DNA from: Microbacterium sp. TPD7012
GTDB lineage: Bacteria > Actinomycetota > Actinomycetes > Actinomycetales > Microbacteriaceae
DNA length: 64,000 nucleotides
Assembly: GCF_003075395.1 (NCBI RefSeq)
Contig: NZ_QDFV01000004.1
Coordinates: forward strand, 124,399 to 188,398
Reading direction: 5' to 3'
The notes beneath the pieces were generated by a model, which saw nothing but the letters and a program-made list of their open reading frames with translations, ran no database searches and was not told the origin of the DNA. Below, in pieces: positions 50,336 to 58,992 of this stretch. A program made the position numbers and the translations under genes. Position 1 is the first letter of the stretch; each line of letters opens with the position of its first letter.

Positions 50336-50683
50336 ATGGGCAAGTTCATTTACGAGGGCGGCGTGAAGACCGAGATCGAGGATCGCGCCCTCACACACCT
50401 GCAGCTCGTCATCACCGCCAAGCTCCGTCGCGGCGAGCCGTTCCCCTTCAGCTGGCGCGAGGATGCGAGCGTCGGCGGCGGACGGACCACCGTGTGGATC
50501 CAGCCCAACAGCTCCCTCGTCTTCAAGTACTTCGGCAGCCGTCAGCCCTCGATCAACCGCGCCTGGATCGAGGCTCTCGCCTTCACGGCCAACGCGCCGA
50601 GCGGCTTGTACCTGGTGCCCGAACCCTCCGATGCGGGCGAGGCGGCGGGCGCAGGAGACGCCCCGGCCGGCGCACCGGTGTAG
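50336..50683 (+). CDS. DUF7882-like small protein, copy B
   Basis: 115 residues, MGKFIYEGGVKTEIEDRALT followed by HLQLVITAKLRRGEPFPFSW and a TTVWIQPNSSLVF strand. It is a paralogue of the divergent copy A, 75 bases away head to head, and ends in an extra Ala/Gly-rich acidic tail. GAGGAGCAC precedes ATG 50336. A divergent pair of paralogues suggests local duplication and shared control; no biochemical role is known. Confidence 0.75.
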   Translation: MGKFIYEGGVKTEIEDRALTHLQLVITAKLRRGEPFPFSWREDASVGGGRTTVWIQPNSSLVFKYFGSRQPSINRAWIEALAFTANAPSGLYLVPEPSDAGEAAGAGDAPAGAPV

Positions 50684-50813
50684 CAGCCGGCACCTTCGGC
50701 CCGGCGGACGCCGCTGTCAACCCCCTGCCCGCGGCGGAAGCCGTCGGGGAGGCTCGTCGCTGACGCCCGGGCGACACCTGCTCGAGCGCACGCCGAGCAG
50801 ACGAGGAGCCAGC

Positions 50814-51698
50814 ATGGCCGACAGCACATCCGACCCCCGGCACGCCCACCGCGAAGAGGGCTTCCCCGCGCAGCAGCAGGACCAGCCGGGGCTCACGGAC
50901 CACACGACCCCGACGCCGGACCACGGCGAGGAGACCTATGTCGGGCACGGCCGCCTCGACGGCCGGCGGGCTCTGATCACCGGCGGCGACTCCGGCATCG
51001 GCCGCGCCGTCGCGATCGCCTTCGCCCGTGAGGGCGCCGATGTCGCGATCGCCCACATGCCCGAGGAGCAGGCGGATGCCGACGCGACGCTCGCCCTCGT
51101 CCGGGAGGCCGGAGGCAAGGGCCTGAGCCTCGCCGGCGACCTGCGCGACGAGGCCTTCGCCACCGACATCGTCGCCCGCACGAGGAGCGAGTTCGGCGGG
51201 CTGGACGTGCTGGTGCTGAACGCCGCCTACCAGCACGACATCGACGGGTTCGAGAACCTTCCGACCGAGCGGATGCGCCGCGTCTTCGACACGAACCTCG
51301 CCGGCCTCGTGTTCACGGCGCGGGCCGCCTACCCTGACCTCGAGCCCGGCGCGAGCATCATCGTGACCTCGTCGATCCAGTCGTCGCAGCCGTCGCCGGG
51401 GCTCATCGACTACGCCATGACCAAGGCCGCCCAGGTGGCCTTCGTCAAGGCGCTCGCCGAAGAGGCGGGACCGCGCGGCATCCGGGTCAACGCCGTCGCG
51501 CCCGGCCCGATCTGGACGCCGCTGATCCCCGCCACCGGATGGGATGCCGAGCGCCTCGCGACGTTCGGGGCCGACACCCCGCTCGGGCGCGCCGGTCAGC
51601 CGGCGGAGCTCGCCGGCACCTACGTGCACCTGGCCTCGGCGGAGTCGTCGTACGTCACGGGAGCCGTGATCGCGGTCACCGGCGGAAAGGCGCTCTGA
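50814..51698 (+). CDS. Short-chain dehydrogenase/reductase (general stress type)
   Basis: 294 residues with a 48-residue polar N-terminal extension (HREEGFPAQQQDQPGLTDHT) typical of the YhdF/YhxC glucose-dehydrogenase-like SDR group. The Rossmann motif is LITGGDSGIGRAVAIAFA; catalytic Ser-Tyr-Lys are in IIVTSSIQSSQPS and IDYAMTKAAQ; NAAYQ corresponds to NNAG. It reduces or oxidises a carbonyl compound with NAD(P). GAGGAGCC is six bases before ATG 50814. Confidence 0.92.
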   Translation: MADSTSDPRHAHREEGFPAQQQDQPGLTDHTTPTPDHGEETYVGHGRLDGRRALITGGDSGIGRAVAIAFAREGADVAIAHMPEEQADADATLALVREAGGKGLSLAGDLRDEAFATDIVARTRSEFGGLDVLVLNAAYQHDIDGFENLPTERMRRVFDTNLAGLVFTARAAYPDLEPGASIIVTSSIQSSQPSPGLIDYAMTKAAQVAFVKALAEEAGPRGIRVNAVAPGPIWTPLIPATGWDAERLATFGADTPLGRAGQPAELAGTYVHLASAESSYVTGAVIAVTGGKAL

Positions 51699-51757
51699 CA
51701 CCGCGGGAACTGCCGGCGCGGCGTGGTCGCCCCGGCGATCGCGCCTAGGCTGGGGGA

Positions 51758-52675
51758 GTGCAGAAGCCCGCGGCATCCGGTCCCCTCGTCGGGGTCGCGC
51801 TGGTCGTCGGCTCCTGCCTCTCCCTGCCTTTCGGCGCGGCGGTCGCCGCGCAGCTGTTCCCGGTCCTCGGCCCGTGGGGAGTGACCTCTCTGCGGGTCGC
51901 GATCGCCGCCCTGCTGCTGGTCGTGATCGTGCGACCGCGCCCCCGACGGTGGACGGGCAGGCAGTGGCTGGCCGCGACTCTCTTCGGAGTGTCGCTGGCC
52001 GCGATGAACGGCTTCTTCTACGCCGCGATCGACCGCATCCCGCTCGGGCCGGCGGTCGCCATCGAGTTCCTCGGGCCGCTCGTGCTCGCCGCGGTGCTGA
52101 CCCGGCGACTCGCGGACGCCGCATGGGTCGGGGTCGCCCTCCTCGGCATGGCGCTGCTCGGGATCGACGGTCTGATCGGCGCCGAGCCGCTCGACCCTCT
52201 CGGCGTCGTGTTCATCCTCATAGCCGCGGGCTTCTGGATCATGTACATCCGGATGAGCGCCAAGGTCGGCGCGCTCATCCCGGGCAGCAGCGGCCTGGCC
52301 ATGGGTCTCGTCGTGGCGGCGGTGCTGCTTCTGCCGGTGGGCGTTCCGACCGTGTCGATCGTCGCCGGCGACATGCAGCTGCTGCTGCTGGCCGCGATCA
52401 CCGCCGTGCTGTCGTCCGTCATCCCGTACAGCTTCGAGCTCGCGGCGCTCCGGAGGCTGCCGCAGCGCGTGTTCGGTGTGCTGCTGAGTCTCGAGCCCGC
52501 CTTCGCCACGCTCGCCGGCTGGCTCATCCTCGGACAGGACGCGACCCCGCTGCGGATGCTGGCCGTCGTGCTCGTGATCGCGGCGAGCGTCGGCACCACG
52601 CTCGGCGTGCGCCGCGAACGCCGGACGGACAGCGGGTCCGGCCCGTTCACGGCGCCGATCCCGCTGCCCGACTGA
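51758..52675 (+). CDS. EamA family exporter (RhtA-like)
   Basis: 305 residues with ten membrane helices in two EamA repeats. GVTSLRVAIAALLLVVIVRP and FFYAAIDRIPLGPAVAIEFL match RhtA-type threonine/homoserine exporters; IPYSFELAALRRLP and LLSLEPAFATLAGW are from the second repeat. The exported substrate is inferred only by family. The start GTG 51758 has TAGGCT six bases upstream, so it is likely leaderless even though a G-rich stretch lies between. Confidence 0.9.
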   Translation: MQKPAASGPLVGVALVVGSCLSLPFGAAVAAQLFPVLGPWGVTSLRVAIAALLLVVIVRPRPRRWTGRQWLAATLFGVSLAAMNGFFYAAIDRIPLGPAVAIEFLGPLVLAAVLTRRLADAAWVGVALLGMALLGIDGLIGAEPLDPLGVVFILIAAGFWIMYIRMSAKVGALIPGSSGLAMGLVVAAVLLLPVGVPTVSIVAGDMQLLLLAAITAVLSSVIPYSFELAALRRLPQRVFGVLLSLEPAFATLAGWLILGQDATPLRMLAVVLVIAASVGTTLGVRRERRTDSGSGPFTAPIPLPD

Positions 52676-52677
52676 CG

Positions 52678-53436
52678 TCAGCCCCGCACCGGGACGGCGA
52701 GCGGGAATCGCCGCCGCAGGATGACGCGCTGCACGAGCGTCCAGACGACGGTCACGGTCAGGTAGAGCGCCGCGGCGAGCGGCACGAACACCGCGAACAC
52801 CGCGGTCAGGTAGTGCATCGCGGAGACCACGCGCAGCATGGTCGGCGAGTTCAGCGGGGAGTCGTCGCCCTCGATCGGCGCCGGCTGGAAGACGCGACGC
52901 GTCACCTCCGCGACGGCGATCATCACGAGGAGCAGGGCGCCGAAGACGAGCCAGGTCGACGGCGTGGCCGTCCCGCCGAAGAGCGCCGACACGAGGCTCG
53001 TGCCGAGCGGCGCACCGAGCAGATCATGGGCGAGCAGGTCGTTCGCGTGCCCCGCGATGTCGGTGCGGATGAACAGCGTGTAGAGGATGCCGACCACGGG
53101 CGCCTGCGCGAGCACCGGCAGCATCCCCGCGAAGGGGGACGTGTTCTCCTCGCGGTACAGCGCGAGCGTCTCCTTCTGCAGGCGCTCCGGGTTCTTCTTG
53201 TGGCGGCGCTGCAGCTCGCGCAGCTTCGGGGCGAGGCGGGACCTGGTCTGCTCGGCCTTGGCCTGCGAGATGCCGACGGGGATGAGCAGGGCGCGCACGA
53301 GCAGCGTGACGAGCACGACGGCGAGGGCTGCGGCGGATGCCCCGGCGAGGGGCTCGAGGAGCGTGGAGAGGCCGACCAGGGCGCCGTAGGCGGCGTTCAG
53401 GAGGGCGGCGAGGGGCGGAAAGGCAAAGGGGTCCAT
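52678..53436 (-). CDS. YidC/Oxa1-family membrane insertase paralogue
   Basis: 252 residues. It has the YidC core of five helices: VLVTLLVRALLIPVGISQAK holds the groove Arg, the cytoplasmic coiled region RLAPKLRELQRRHKKNPERL follows, and SPFAGMLPVLAQAPVVGILY forms the next helix pair. It is shorter than the main rpmH-linked YidC, which lies elsewhere, so this is an accessory copy. The ATG follows GGAGGTG-like GACACCTCC complement. The small membrane protein gene upstream on the same strand may be a partner. Confidence 0.85.
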   Translation of the reverse strand: MDPFAFPPLAALLNAAYGALVGLSTLLEPLAGASAAALAVVLVTLLVRALLIPVGISQAKAEQTRSRLAPKLRELQRRHKKNPERLQKETLALYREENTSPFAGMLPVLAQAPVVGILYTLFIRTDIAGHANDLLAHDLLGAPLGTSLVSALFGGTATPSTWLVFGALLLVMIAVAEVTRRVFQPAPIEGDDSPLNSPTMLRVVSAMHYLTAVFAVFVPLAAALYLTVTVVWTLVQRVILRRRFPLAVPVRG

Positions 53437-53499
53437 GGAGGTGTCCGTTCGAGACGTCGGGAAGGGTCGGCGAAGGCCGCGCGATCCCGAGTGAACGGA

Positions 53500-53772
53500 C
53501 TACGCGGCGGTCGCGACTCCCGGCGCCCGCGGACGGGGGTGGCCCGCGGCATCCGGATCGCTCTGCGAGAGAAGCGTTCCGACGTCGATGGCGCGCAGCG
53601 GATGCGGCTCGTCGGCGCCGAGCATCGGACGCACGCTCAGCACGACGGCGAGCGTGAGGGCGGTCACGGCGAGGAGGGCCACCGCGAGGCCGAGGGCCGC
53701 GGCATCCGGCATCGAGACGAGCCCGAGCGCGGTCGCGAGGATGCTCAGCATCTGCCCGAACCACTCGCTCAT
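53500..53772 (-). CDS. Small membrane protein upstream of the YidC paralogue (DUF6412-like)
   Basis: 90 residues, MSEWFGQMLSILATALGLVS with two predicted helices (second AALGLAVALLAVTALTLAVV), then a polar C-terminus with Pro-rich RPRAPG. The ATG at 53770-53772 follows AGGAGAGGAGAGCGC. It is 63 bases upstream of the YidC-like gene on the same strand, an arrangement I recall for DUF6412-type proteins, so they may act together. Function unknown; the family name is tentative. Confidence 0.65.
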   Translation of the reverse strand: MSEWFGQMLSILATALGLVSMPDAAALGLAVALLAVTALTLAVVLSVRPMLGADEPHPLRAIDVGTLLSQSDPDAAGHPRPRAPGVATAA

Positions 53773-53865
53773 GCGCGCTCTCCTCTCCTGCAGCGAGGCT
53801 AGCATCGGCCGGCGGGCCATGTCGGCCTCGATCCACCCTGTTCGCGGCGGGAGTAACGTCGAAGC

Positions 53866-54912
53866 ATGAGTGACCTTCGCGCGCTGCTCGGCATCGAGCA
53901 TCCGATCTTCCTCGGTCCGTACGGCGGACTCTCCTCTGTCGGGCTGACCGCCGCCGTGAGCGACGCGGGCGGCTTCGGCCAGTTCGGGCTGTACGGCTAC
54001 GACGGCGACCGCATCCGGGCGACCGGTGCTGAGCTGCACGCCGCGACCGACCGGCCGTTCGGGGTCAACATCTGGCTCCCGACGGGCGACGAGGTCGCAC
54101 CCAATGCCCAGCACACGGTGTTCGCCCAGGCGCTGGAGCCCTTCTACGAGGCGGTCGGCGTCGAGGTGCCGGGGCGGCCGGAGCAGTACCTGCCGTCGCT
54201 CGACGAGCAGCTCGAGGCGATCTGGGACATCTCGCCCGCGGTGCTGAGCGTCGTCTTCGGGGTGCCGTCGGCCGAGCTGATCGACGAGGCCCGCCGCCGC
54301 GGCATCCGCGTGGTGGGAACGGCGACGACGGTCGCCGAGGCCACAGCTCTCGCCGAGGCGGGCGTTGACGCGATCGCGGCGACGGGGATGGAGGCCGCGG
54401 GGCACCGCGTCTCGTTCCTGCGCCCGGCCGAGGACTCGCTGGTCGGGACCTTCGCGCTGATCCCGCAGGTCGTCGACGCGGTGGATGTGCCGGTGATCGC
54501 GGCGGGCGGCATCGCGGACCGGCGAGGTGTCGCTGCGGCCTTCGCTCTCGGCGCGTCAGGCGTGCAGGTCGGGACGGCGTTCCTGGCCACCGACGAATCC
54601 GCGACGACGGACGCGCACCGTGCCGCGATCCGCGCCACCGCCGCCGACGAGACCGTGCTCACCCGGGCGATGAGCGGCCGGCTCGCGCGCGGAGCGCGCA
54701 ACCGCGTGGTGCGCGCGATCGAGGCGAGCGGGACCATCGCGCCCTTCCCGATGCAGAACTGGCTGACGGGGCGCTTCCGCACCGCGGCCAATCAGCAGGG
54801 CCTCGGCGAGCTGCAGGGTCTGTGGATGGGGCAGGTCGCCCCGCTGATCCGCCACGACACCGCGGCCGAGGTCTTCGCGGAGCTCGTGGCGGGGGTTCCC
54901 GTCGATCAGTGA
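53866..54912 (+). CDS. Nitronate monooxygenase (2-nitropropane dioxygenase family)
   Basis: A 348-residue FMN-dependent TIM barrel. FLGPYGGLSSVGLTAAVSDA at the start, GVDAIAATGMEAAGHRVSFL with the catalytic His, VIAAGGIADRRGVAAAFALG and ASGVQVGTAFLATDES (FMN phosphate site) are typical. It oxidises nitronates such as propionate 3-nitronate or acts on related substrates. TAACGT lies six bases before ATG 53866 with no ribosome-binding site, so translation is probably leaderless. Confidence 0.92.
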   Translation: MSDLRALLGIEHPIFLGPYGGLSSVGLTAAVSDAGGFGQFGLYGYDGDRIRATGAELHAATDRPFGVNIWLPTGDEVAPNAQHTVFAQALEPFYEAVGVEVPGRPEQYLPSLDEQLEAIWDISPAVLSVVFGVPSAELIDEARRRGIRVVGTATTVAEATALAEAGVDAIAATGMEAAGHRVSFLRPAEDSLVGTFALIPQVVDAVDVPVIAAGGIADRRGVAAAFALGASGVQVGTAFLATDESATTDAHRAAIRATAADETVLTRAMSGRLARGARNRVVRAIEASGTIAPFPMQNWLTGRFRTAANQQGLGELQGLWMGQVAPLIRHDTAAEVFAELVAGVPVDQ

Positions 54913-54922
54913 CCCTGGAGCC

Positions 54923-54949
54923 TAGCCAGGAAGATGGCTAGGCTAGCCA
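54923..54949. promoter_or_regulatory. Palindromic operator at the toxin-antitoxin promoter
   Basis: TGGCTAGGCTAGCCA (54935-54949) is a perfect 15-bp palindrome ending one base before the antitoxin ATG. A further TAGCCA half-site lies at 54923-54928. The -10 box TAGGCT (54939-54944) is embedded in the palindrome, so antitoxin binding would block transcription directly. Confidence 0.8.
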
Positions 54950-54950
54950 T

Positions 54951-55208
54951 ATGTCCATCTACAACGTGCTCGAAGCGCGTAACAACCTCTCGCGGTTGAT
55001 CGCCGACTCCCAGGCAGGCGAAGAGGTGGTGATCACCAAGCGCGGAACGCCGGTGGCGAAGATCGTCCCCATCGGCCCGGTCGATGTCGTGCACAGCGGG
55101 CGGTTCCTCGTCGAATGGATCGAGCAGCACCCGCTGCCGGACCGGCTCACTCGTTCCGCTGCAGATCTTGACGCCCAGATCGCCGAGAGCCGGGACGCCT
55201 GGGAATGA
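54951..55208 (+). CDS. Phd/YefM-type antitoxin
   Basis: 85 residues: MSIYNVLEARNNLSRLIADS, then EEVVITKRGTPVAKIVPIG, the Phd/YefM DNA-binding fold, followed by a C-terminal toxin-binding tail. It should neutralise the PIN toxin encoded next and autorepress through the palindrome at its start. No Shine-Dalgarno is present; TAGGCT ends six bases before the ATG, so the message is leaderless. Its stop overlaps the toxin start (ATGA). Confidence 0.92.
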   Translation: MSIYNVLEARNNLSRLIADSQAGEEVVITKRGTPVAKIVPIGPVDVVHSGRFLVEWIEQHPLPDRLTRSAADLDAQIAESRDAWE

Positions 55209-55600
55209 TCTATCTCGATTCGTGCATCCTGATCTACGCGCTCGAAGACAGCGGCCCCAGGGGCGATGCCGTGAGACGTGCGCTCAAGGAGATCGATGTC
55301 GCGGTGGTCTCGAGTCCCCTCGCGCTTCACGAGTGCCTCGTTCGTCCGATCAAAGACCGCAACGCCGAGCTGCGGGACCGTTACCTGGGTGCGTTCGAGC
55401 GAATGGCGACGATCGATCTCGATGCGGCAGTCTTCATCCGCTCCGCCGAGTTGCGCGCGGACTTCGGCCTGAAGACCCCGGATGCTGTGCACCTCGCTGC
55501 CGCTCAGCTGGCCGGCTGCACAGAGCTGTGGACGAACGACAAGCGCTTGGTTGCGGCATCACATGGGCTCGCCGTCGACATCATCGGTGCGAGAGCCTGA
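55205..55600 (+). CDS. PIN-domain ribonuclease toxin (VapC type)
   Basis: 131 residues. Acidic metal-binding residues of the PIN fold: Asp5 in MIYLDSCILIYAL, Glu in LALHECLVRP, Asp in LKTPDAVHLAAA and Asp in LWTNDKRL. It should be an Mg-dependent RNase, typically cutting tRNA or rRNA. It is translationally coupled to the antitoxin and convergent with purU, 19 bases apart. Confidence 0.92.
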   Translation: MIYLDSCILIYALEDSGPRGDAVRRALKEIDVAVVSSPLALHECLVRPIKDRNAELRDRYLGAFERMATIDLDAAVFIRSAELRADFGLKTPDAVHLAAAQLAGCTELWTNDKRLVAASHGLAVDIIGARA

Positions 55601-55619
55601 CGCGCTCCCTGCGCCTGCG

Positions 55620-56471
55620 CTAGAGGATGACCGTGGACTTGCCGTGCACGATCACGCGATCCTCGGCGTGCCACTGCACGGCGCGGGCGAGCACCTGGCG
55701 CTCGACGTCGGCGCCGCGGCTCTGCAGCTGCGCTGCGGACTCCGAGTGCGTCACGCGCGTGACGTCCTGCTCGATGATGGGGCCCTCGTCGAGGTCGGCC
55801 GTCGCGTAGTGCGCTGTCGCGCCGATCAGCTTCACCCCGCGATCCTTCGCTCGCGCGTACGGGTTCGCGCCGATGAACGCGGGCAGGAAGGAGTGGTGGA
55901 TGTTGATGACCGGGGCGCCGAGCCGCTCGATGAAGTCGTCGGTGAGGATCTGCATGTAGCGGGCGAGCACGACCAGGTCGACGTTGCCCTGCAGCAGCTC
56001 GAGCTGGCGCTGCTCCATGAGCTGCTTGTCGCCCGAGGGGATGTGCACGAACGGGACGCCGAACGAGCGCACCGCCTCGGCGAGGTCGGGGTGGTTCGAG
56101 ACGACCATCGTGATGTCGATGTCGAGCTGGCCGCGCTGCGTGCGCCAGAGCAGCTCCATCAGGCAGTGGTCGTACTTCGAGACGAAGATCGCGACGCGCT
56201 TGCGGCGGGCGACGTCGTGCAGCGACCATTCCATGCCGAAGCGCTCGGCGACAGCGGCGATGTCGGTCTCGAGCGCCGGGCGCGCGGCGGCGAGGCCGTC
56301 GAGGTGGATCACCGTGCGCTGGAAGAAGCGCCCGCCCTCGGAGTCCGTCGAGTGCTGGTCGAGCGAGATGATGTTCGCGCCGTGCCGAGCGAGCACTCCG
56401 GCCACCGCTGCGACGATGCCGGGCTGGTCATCGCAGGCGATCAGGAGGCGGGCGGTATCGGGCTGAGACAT
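55620..56471 (-). CDS. purU: Formyltetrahydrofolate deformylase
   Basis: 283 residues: N-terminal ACT domain (LLIACDDQPGIVAAVAGVLA, residues 8-80) and a formyltransferase-fold catalytic domain with VARRKRVAIFVSKYDHCLME, the catalytic His in VINIHHSFLPAF and Asp in DLDEGPIIEQDV. It hydrolyses 10-formyl-THF to formate and THF, balancing one-carbon pools. Length is normal for the family. Confidence 0.95.
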   Translation of the reverse strand: MSQPDTARLLIACDDQPGIVAAVAGVLARHGANIISLDQHSTDSEGGRFFQRTVIHLDGLAAARPALETDIAAVAERFGMEWSLHDVARRKRVAIFVSKYDHCLMELLWRTQRGQLDIDITMVVSNHPDLAEAVRSFGVPFVHIPSGDKQLMEQRQLELLQGNVDLVVLARYMQILTDDFIERLGAPVINIHHSFLPAFIGANPYARAKDRGVKLIGATAHYATADLDEGPIIEQDVTRVTHSESAAQLQSRGADVERQVLARAVQWHAEDRVIVHGKSTVIL

Positions 56472-56556
56472 GGAGGCTCCTCGAGGGTGTGCATCGATTC
56501 TGCCGTGGATGCAGGCCGCCGGGCGAATCGCCGCCCGGCGTCGCTACTCTGAGACC

Positions 56557-57771
56557 GTGGACGCGAGCGACCTGGCACTGGTGCTGATCCCCCTGCTGGC
56601 CGTCGCGGCGCCTCTCCTCGCCCGCGGTGTCCGACCGGTCGTGCGCGTGCCCATCATCGTGTTCGAGCTCGTGCTCGGCATCCTGGTGGGGCCTGCGGTG
56701 CTGGGGTGGGTCGAGCCGGGCCCGCTCCTCGACAAGCTCAGCGATTTCGGGCTCGCCGCGCTCTTCTTCGTCGCCGGCTCCGAGATCGACTTCCGCGCGG
56801 TCTCGGGAAAGCCGCTCGCGCGCGCCTCGCTCGGCTGGATCCTGAGCGTCGCAGCCGGCATCGCCCTCGGATTCCTGCTCGCGCCGGGGGAGGGCATGGT
56901 CGTGATCGGCATCGCGCTGAGCTCGACCGCGCTCGGCACCCTGATGCCGATCCTGCGCGATGCGCGCGAGATGGACACCCCGTTCGGCAAGGCCATCAGC
57001 GTGATCGGCGCCGTGGGCGAGTTCCTCCCGCTGATCGCGATCTCGATCTTCCTCAGCACGCGGGCCACGCCGATCGCCGCTGCCGTGCTCCTCGGCTTCG
57101 TGATCCTGGCCGGGCTCGCCGTGCTCCTGGCCCGTCGCATTCCTCCCGGGCGCCTCCACGGGCTCGTGCGCGCGACCCTGCACACCTCGGAGCAGTTCGC
57201 CGTGCGGTTCGTGCTGCTCCTCATCGCGGCGCTCGTCGGACTCAGCGTCATGCTCGATCTCGACATGCTGCTCGGGGCATTCGTGGCCGGCGCGATCTGG
57301 CGGATCCTCATGGCGCGCGCGCCGAAGAAGGACGCCGAGGTGGTGGAGAGCAAGATCGAGGCGATCGCGTTCGGATTCCTCGTGCCGATCTTCTTCCTCT
57401 CCACCGGTGTCGCCCTCGACCTGCAGGCCCTCGTCACGTCGCCGGCGGCCCTCTGGCTCGTGCCGGTGTTCCTGATCGCCATGCTCGTGATCCGCGGTGC
57501 GGCCGCGCAGGTCTCCGCGCCGACGGGGGCGAGCATCCGCGATCGGGCGGCGCTCGGCTTCCTCGCCGCGACGGGCCTCCCGATCATCGTGGCGGTCGCG
57601 GCGATCGGCGTCGACCAGCACATGATCGACTCCGGGATGGGCGCCGCCCTGGTCGGAGCGGGGATGCTGTCGGTGCTGATCTATCCGCTGGTGGGTATCA
57701 CCCTCCGCGGCGAGCGGTCGCGCATCACGGGCCCGAAGCCGGCAGACGAACGTATCCAGGGGGAGCTGTGA
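56557..57771 (+). CDS. CPA2-family cation:proton antiporter
   Basis: 404 residues, 12-13 membrane helices. PIIVFELVLGILVGPAVLGW, LAALFFVAGSEIDFRAVSGK, and FLVPIFFLSTGVALDLQAL match the CPA2 (KefB/NapA-like) exchanger core without a RCK domain. It should exchange K+ or Na+ for H+. GTG 56557 has TACTCT six bases upstream and no ribosome-binding site, pointing to a leaderless message. Upstream in-frame ATGs have no support. Its TGA overlaps the next ATG (TGATG). Confidence 0.9.
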   Translation: MDASDLALVLIPLLAVAAPLLARGVRPVVRVPIIVFELVLGILVGPAVLGWVEPGPLLDKLSDFGLAALFFVAGSEIDFRAVSGKPLARASLGWILSVAAGIALGFLLAPGEGMVVIGIALSSTALGTLMPILRDAREMDTPFGKAISVIGAVGEFLPLIAISIFLSTRATPIAAAVLLGFVILAGLAVLLARRIPPGRLHGLVRATLHTSEQFAVRFVLLLIAALVGLSVMLDLDMLLGAFVAGAIWRILMARAPKKDAEVVESKIEAIAFGFLVPIFFLSTGVALDLQALVTSPAALWLVPVFLIAMLVIRGAAAQVSAPTGASIRDRAALGFLAATGLPIIVAVAAIGVDQHMIDSGMGAALVGAGMLSVLIYPLVGITLRGERSRITGPKPADERIQGEL

Positions 57772-58235
57772 TGACCGCGAGCGCTCTGCTCACCCAGGCT
57801 GTCCGGCATCTCGCCGGCGCCCCGAAGGAAGGACTCGGCGAGGAGCGCGAATCCCGATGGCGCGGCCGGCGCATCGTGCGCGTCGGCGAGGCGTGGCACC
57901 TGGGCGCGCTGCTGCTGACCGAGACGCATGCCCTGGCGACCGCCGAGGTGCTGCGGGCGGCGGATCCCGGACGCCGCGGCTACAGCGCCGAGTCGGCGCG
58001 GGCGCGGGCGGAGCGGCGGGCGGAGGCGCTGCGCGGCGGATTCCACGAGGGCGACGTGGTGCACGTGGGATGGAGCGTGATCGACGTGGATGCCGTGGAC
58101 GCCGGCGGGGCGTCCGGTCCGCTCGCGCTGATCGACGGCGTTCCCTCGGTGCGCTGGAGCGCCGCCGGCGGGTTCATGCCGTTGGAGGCATACCTGCGCG
58201 AACGGGTGGAGCTGCTGCGCGGAGGCGCCGACTAG
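57771..58235 (+). CDS. Conserved hypothetical protein coupled to the antiporter
   Basis: 154 residues, soluble, Arg- and Gly-rich, starting MTASALLTQAVRHLAGAPKE. SRWRGRRIVRVGEAWHLGAL and ADPGRRGYSAESARARAERR are its most distinctive segments. I do not recognise a family. It is co-translated with the CPA2 antiporter (TGATG), so a regulatory or accessory role is possible. Its stop shares CTAG with the convergent amidotransferase stop. Confidence 0.7.
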   Translation: MTASALLTQAVRHLAGAPKEGLGEERESRWRGRRIVRVGEAWHLGALLLTETHALATAEVLRAADPGRRGYSAESARARAERRAEALRGGFHEGDVVHVGWSVIDVDAVDAGGASGPLALIDGVPSVRWSAAGGFMPLEAYLRERVELLRGGAD

Positions 58236-58948
58236 GCGAAGGTCTCGGCGAACCGGCGGAGGAGCGCTGCGCCCTCGGTGACGGATGCCGCGAGCACCTG
58301 CCCCTGCACGCGATCGAACTCGTCGGGGTCGAAGTAGCCGGTCGTGCGATAGAACGTCATACGGTCGGCGAAGTCACGCGGTGTGGGCTCCGGGTGGAAC
58401 TGCGCGGCGTACAGGTGGGTCCCGACGCGGTATGCCTGCACGGGGCAGACCTCGTTGGTCGCGAGCAGCACGGCTCCGGGCGGAGTGCTCGCCGCGCTCT
58501 CCTTGTGAGCGGTGAACACGGTCAGGGCTCGCCCGCTGGGGCCGAAGACCGGATCCTCCGCGCCCTCCGGAGTCGTCTCGATCACGGTGGCGCTGGCCGA
58601 TTCGGGCCTGTCGGTGACGACCTCGCCGCCCAGCATCCGTGTGACGACGCCGATGCTGAAGCAGGTGAAGAACACCGCGATCTCGCCGGCGATGGCGGAG
58701 CGGGCGAGCGCCTCGAGATTCGCCTCGACCCGTTGCTGCACCACGGACTTCGCCTCGTCCGTCACGTTGAACGGGGATCCGCCGACGACCACGCCGCGAT
58801 AGCCCCGCAGGCGCGCAGGGTCGAGCGGCTCCTGGAGCAGATCCAGGCGGTCGACCACGTCGACGCCGAGCGCCCGCCGGAACGAGGCGTGCTCGGCATC
58901 CGCCGCCCCGGTCTCGGGTCGCACGCACACGTAGAGAAGCGAGGCCAT
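58232..58948 (-). CDS. Class I glutamine amidotransferase-like protein
   Basis: 238 residues. Catalytic Cys lies in VFFTCFSIGVVTRMLGG (nucleophile elbow, Cys near residue 95) and the His/Glu pair in LYAAQFHPEPTPRDF. The elbow lacks the usual GxCxGxQ glycine pattern, so it is a divergent GuaA-type domain acting alone. It may be a gamma-glutamyl hydrolase or amidotransferase subunit. TAGAAT lies six bases before the ATG: leaderless. Confidence 0.85.
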   Translation of the reverse strand: MASLLYVCVRPETGAADAEHASFRRALGVDVVDRLDLLQEPLDPARLRGYRGVVVGGSPFNVTDEAKSVVQQRVEANLEALARSAIAGEIAVFFTCFSIGVVTRMLGGEVVTDRPESASATVIETTPEGAEDPVFGPSGRALTVFTAHKESAASTPPGAVLLATNEVCPVQAYRVGTHLYAAQFHPEPTPRDFADRMTFYRTTGYFDPDEFDRVQGQVLAASVTEGAALLRRFAETFA

Positions 58949-58992
58949 CAGGAGATTCTAACGATCGTGCGGGGACGCGACCGCCCGTGTCG

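Noticed and set aside
49925..50683. Annotation of the DUF7882-like proteins as ATP-dependent DNA ligases
   Set aside because: They are about 110 residues and have no nucleotidyltransferase KxDG motif; the name seems to be inherited misannotation.
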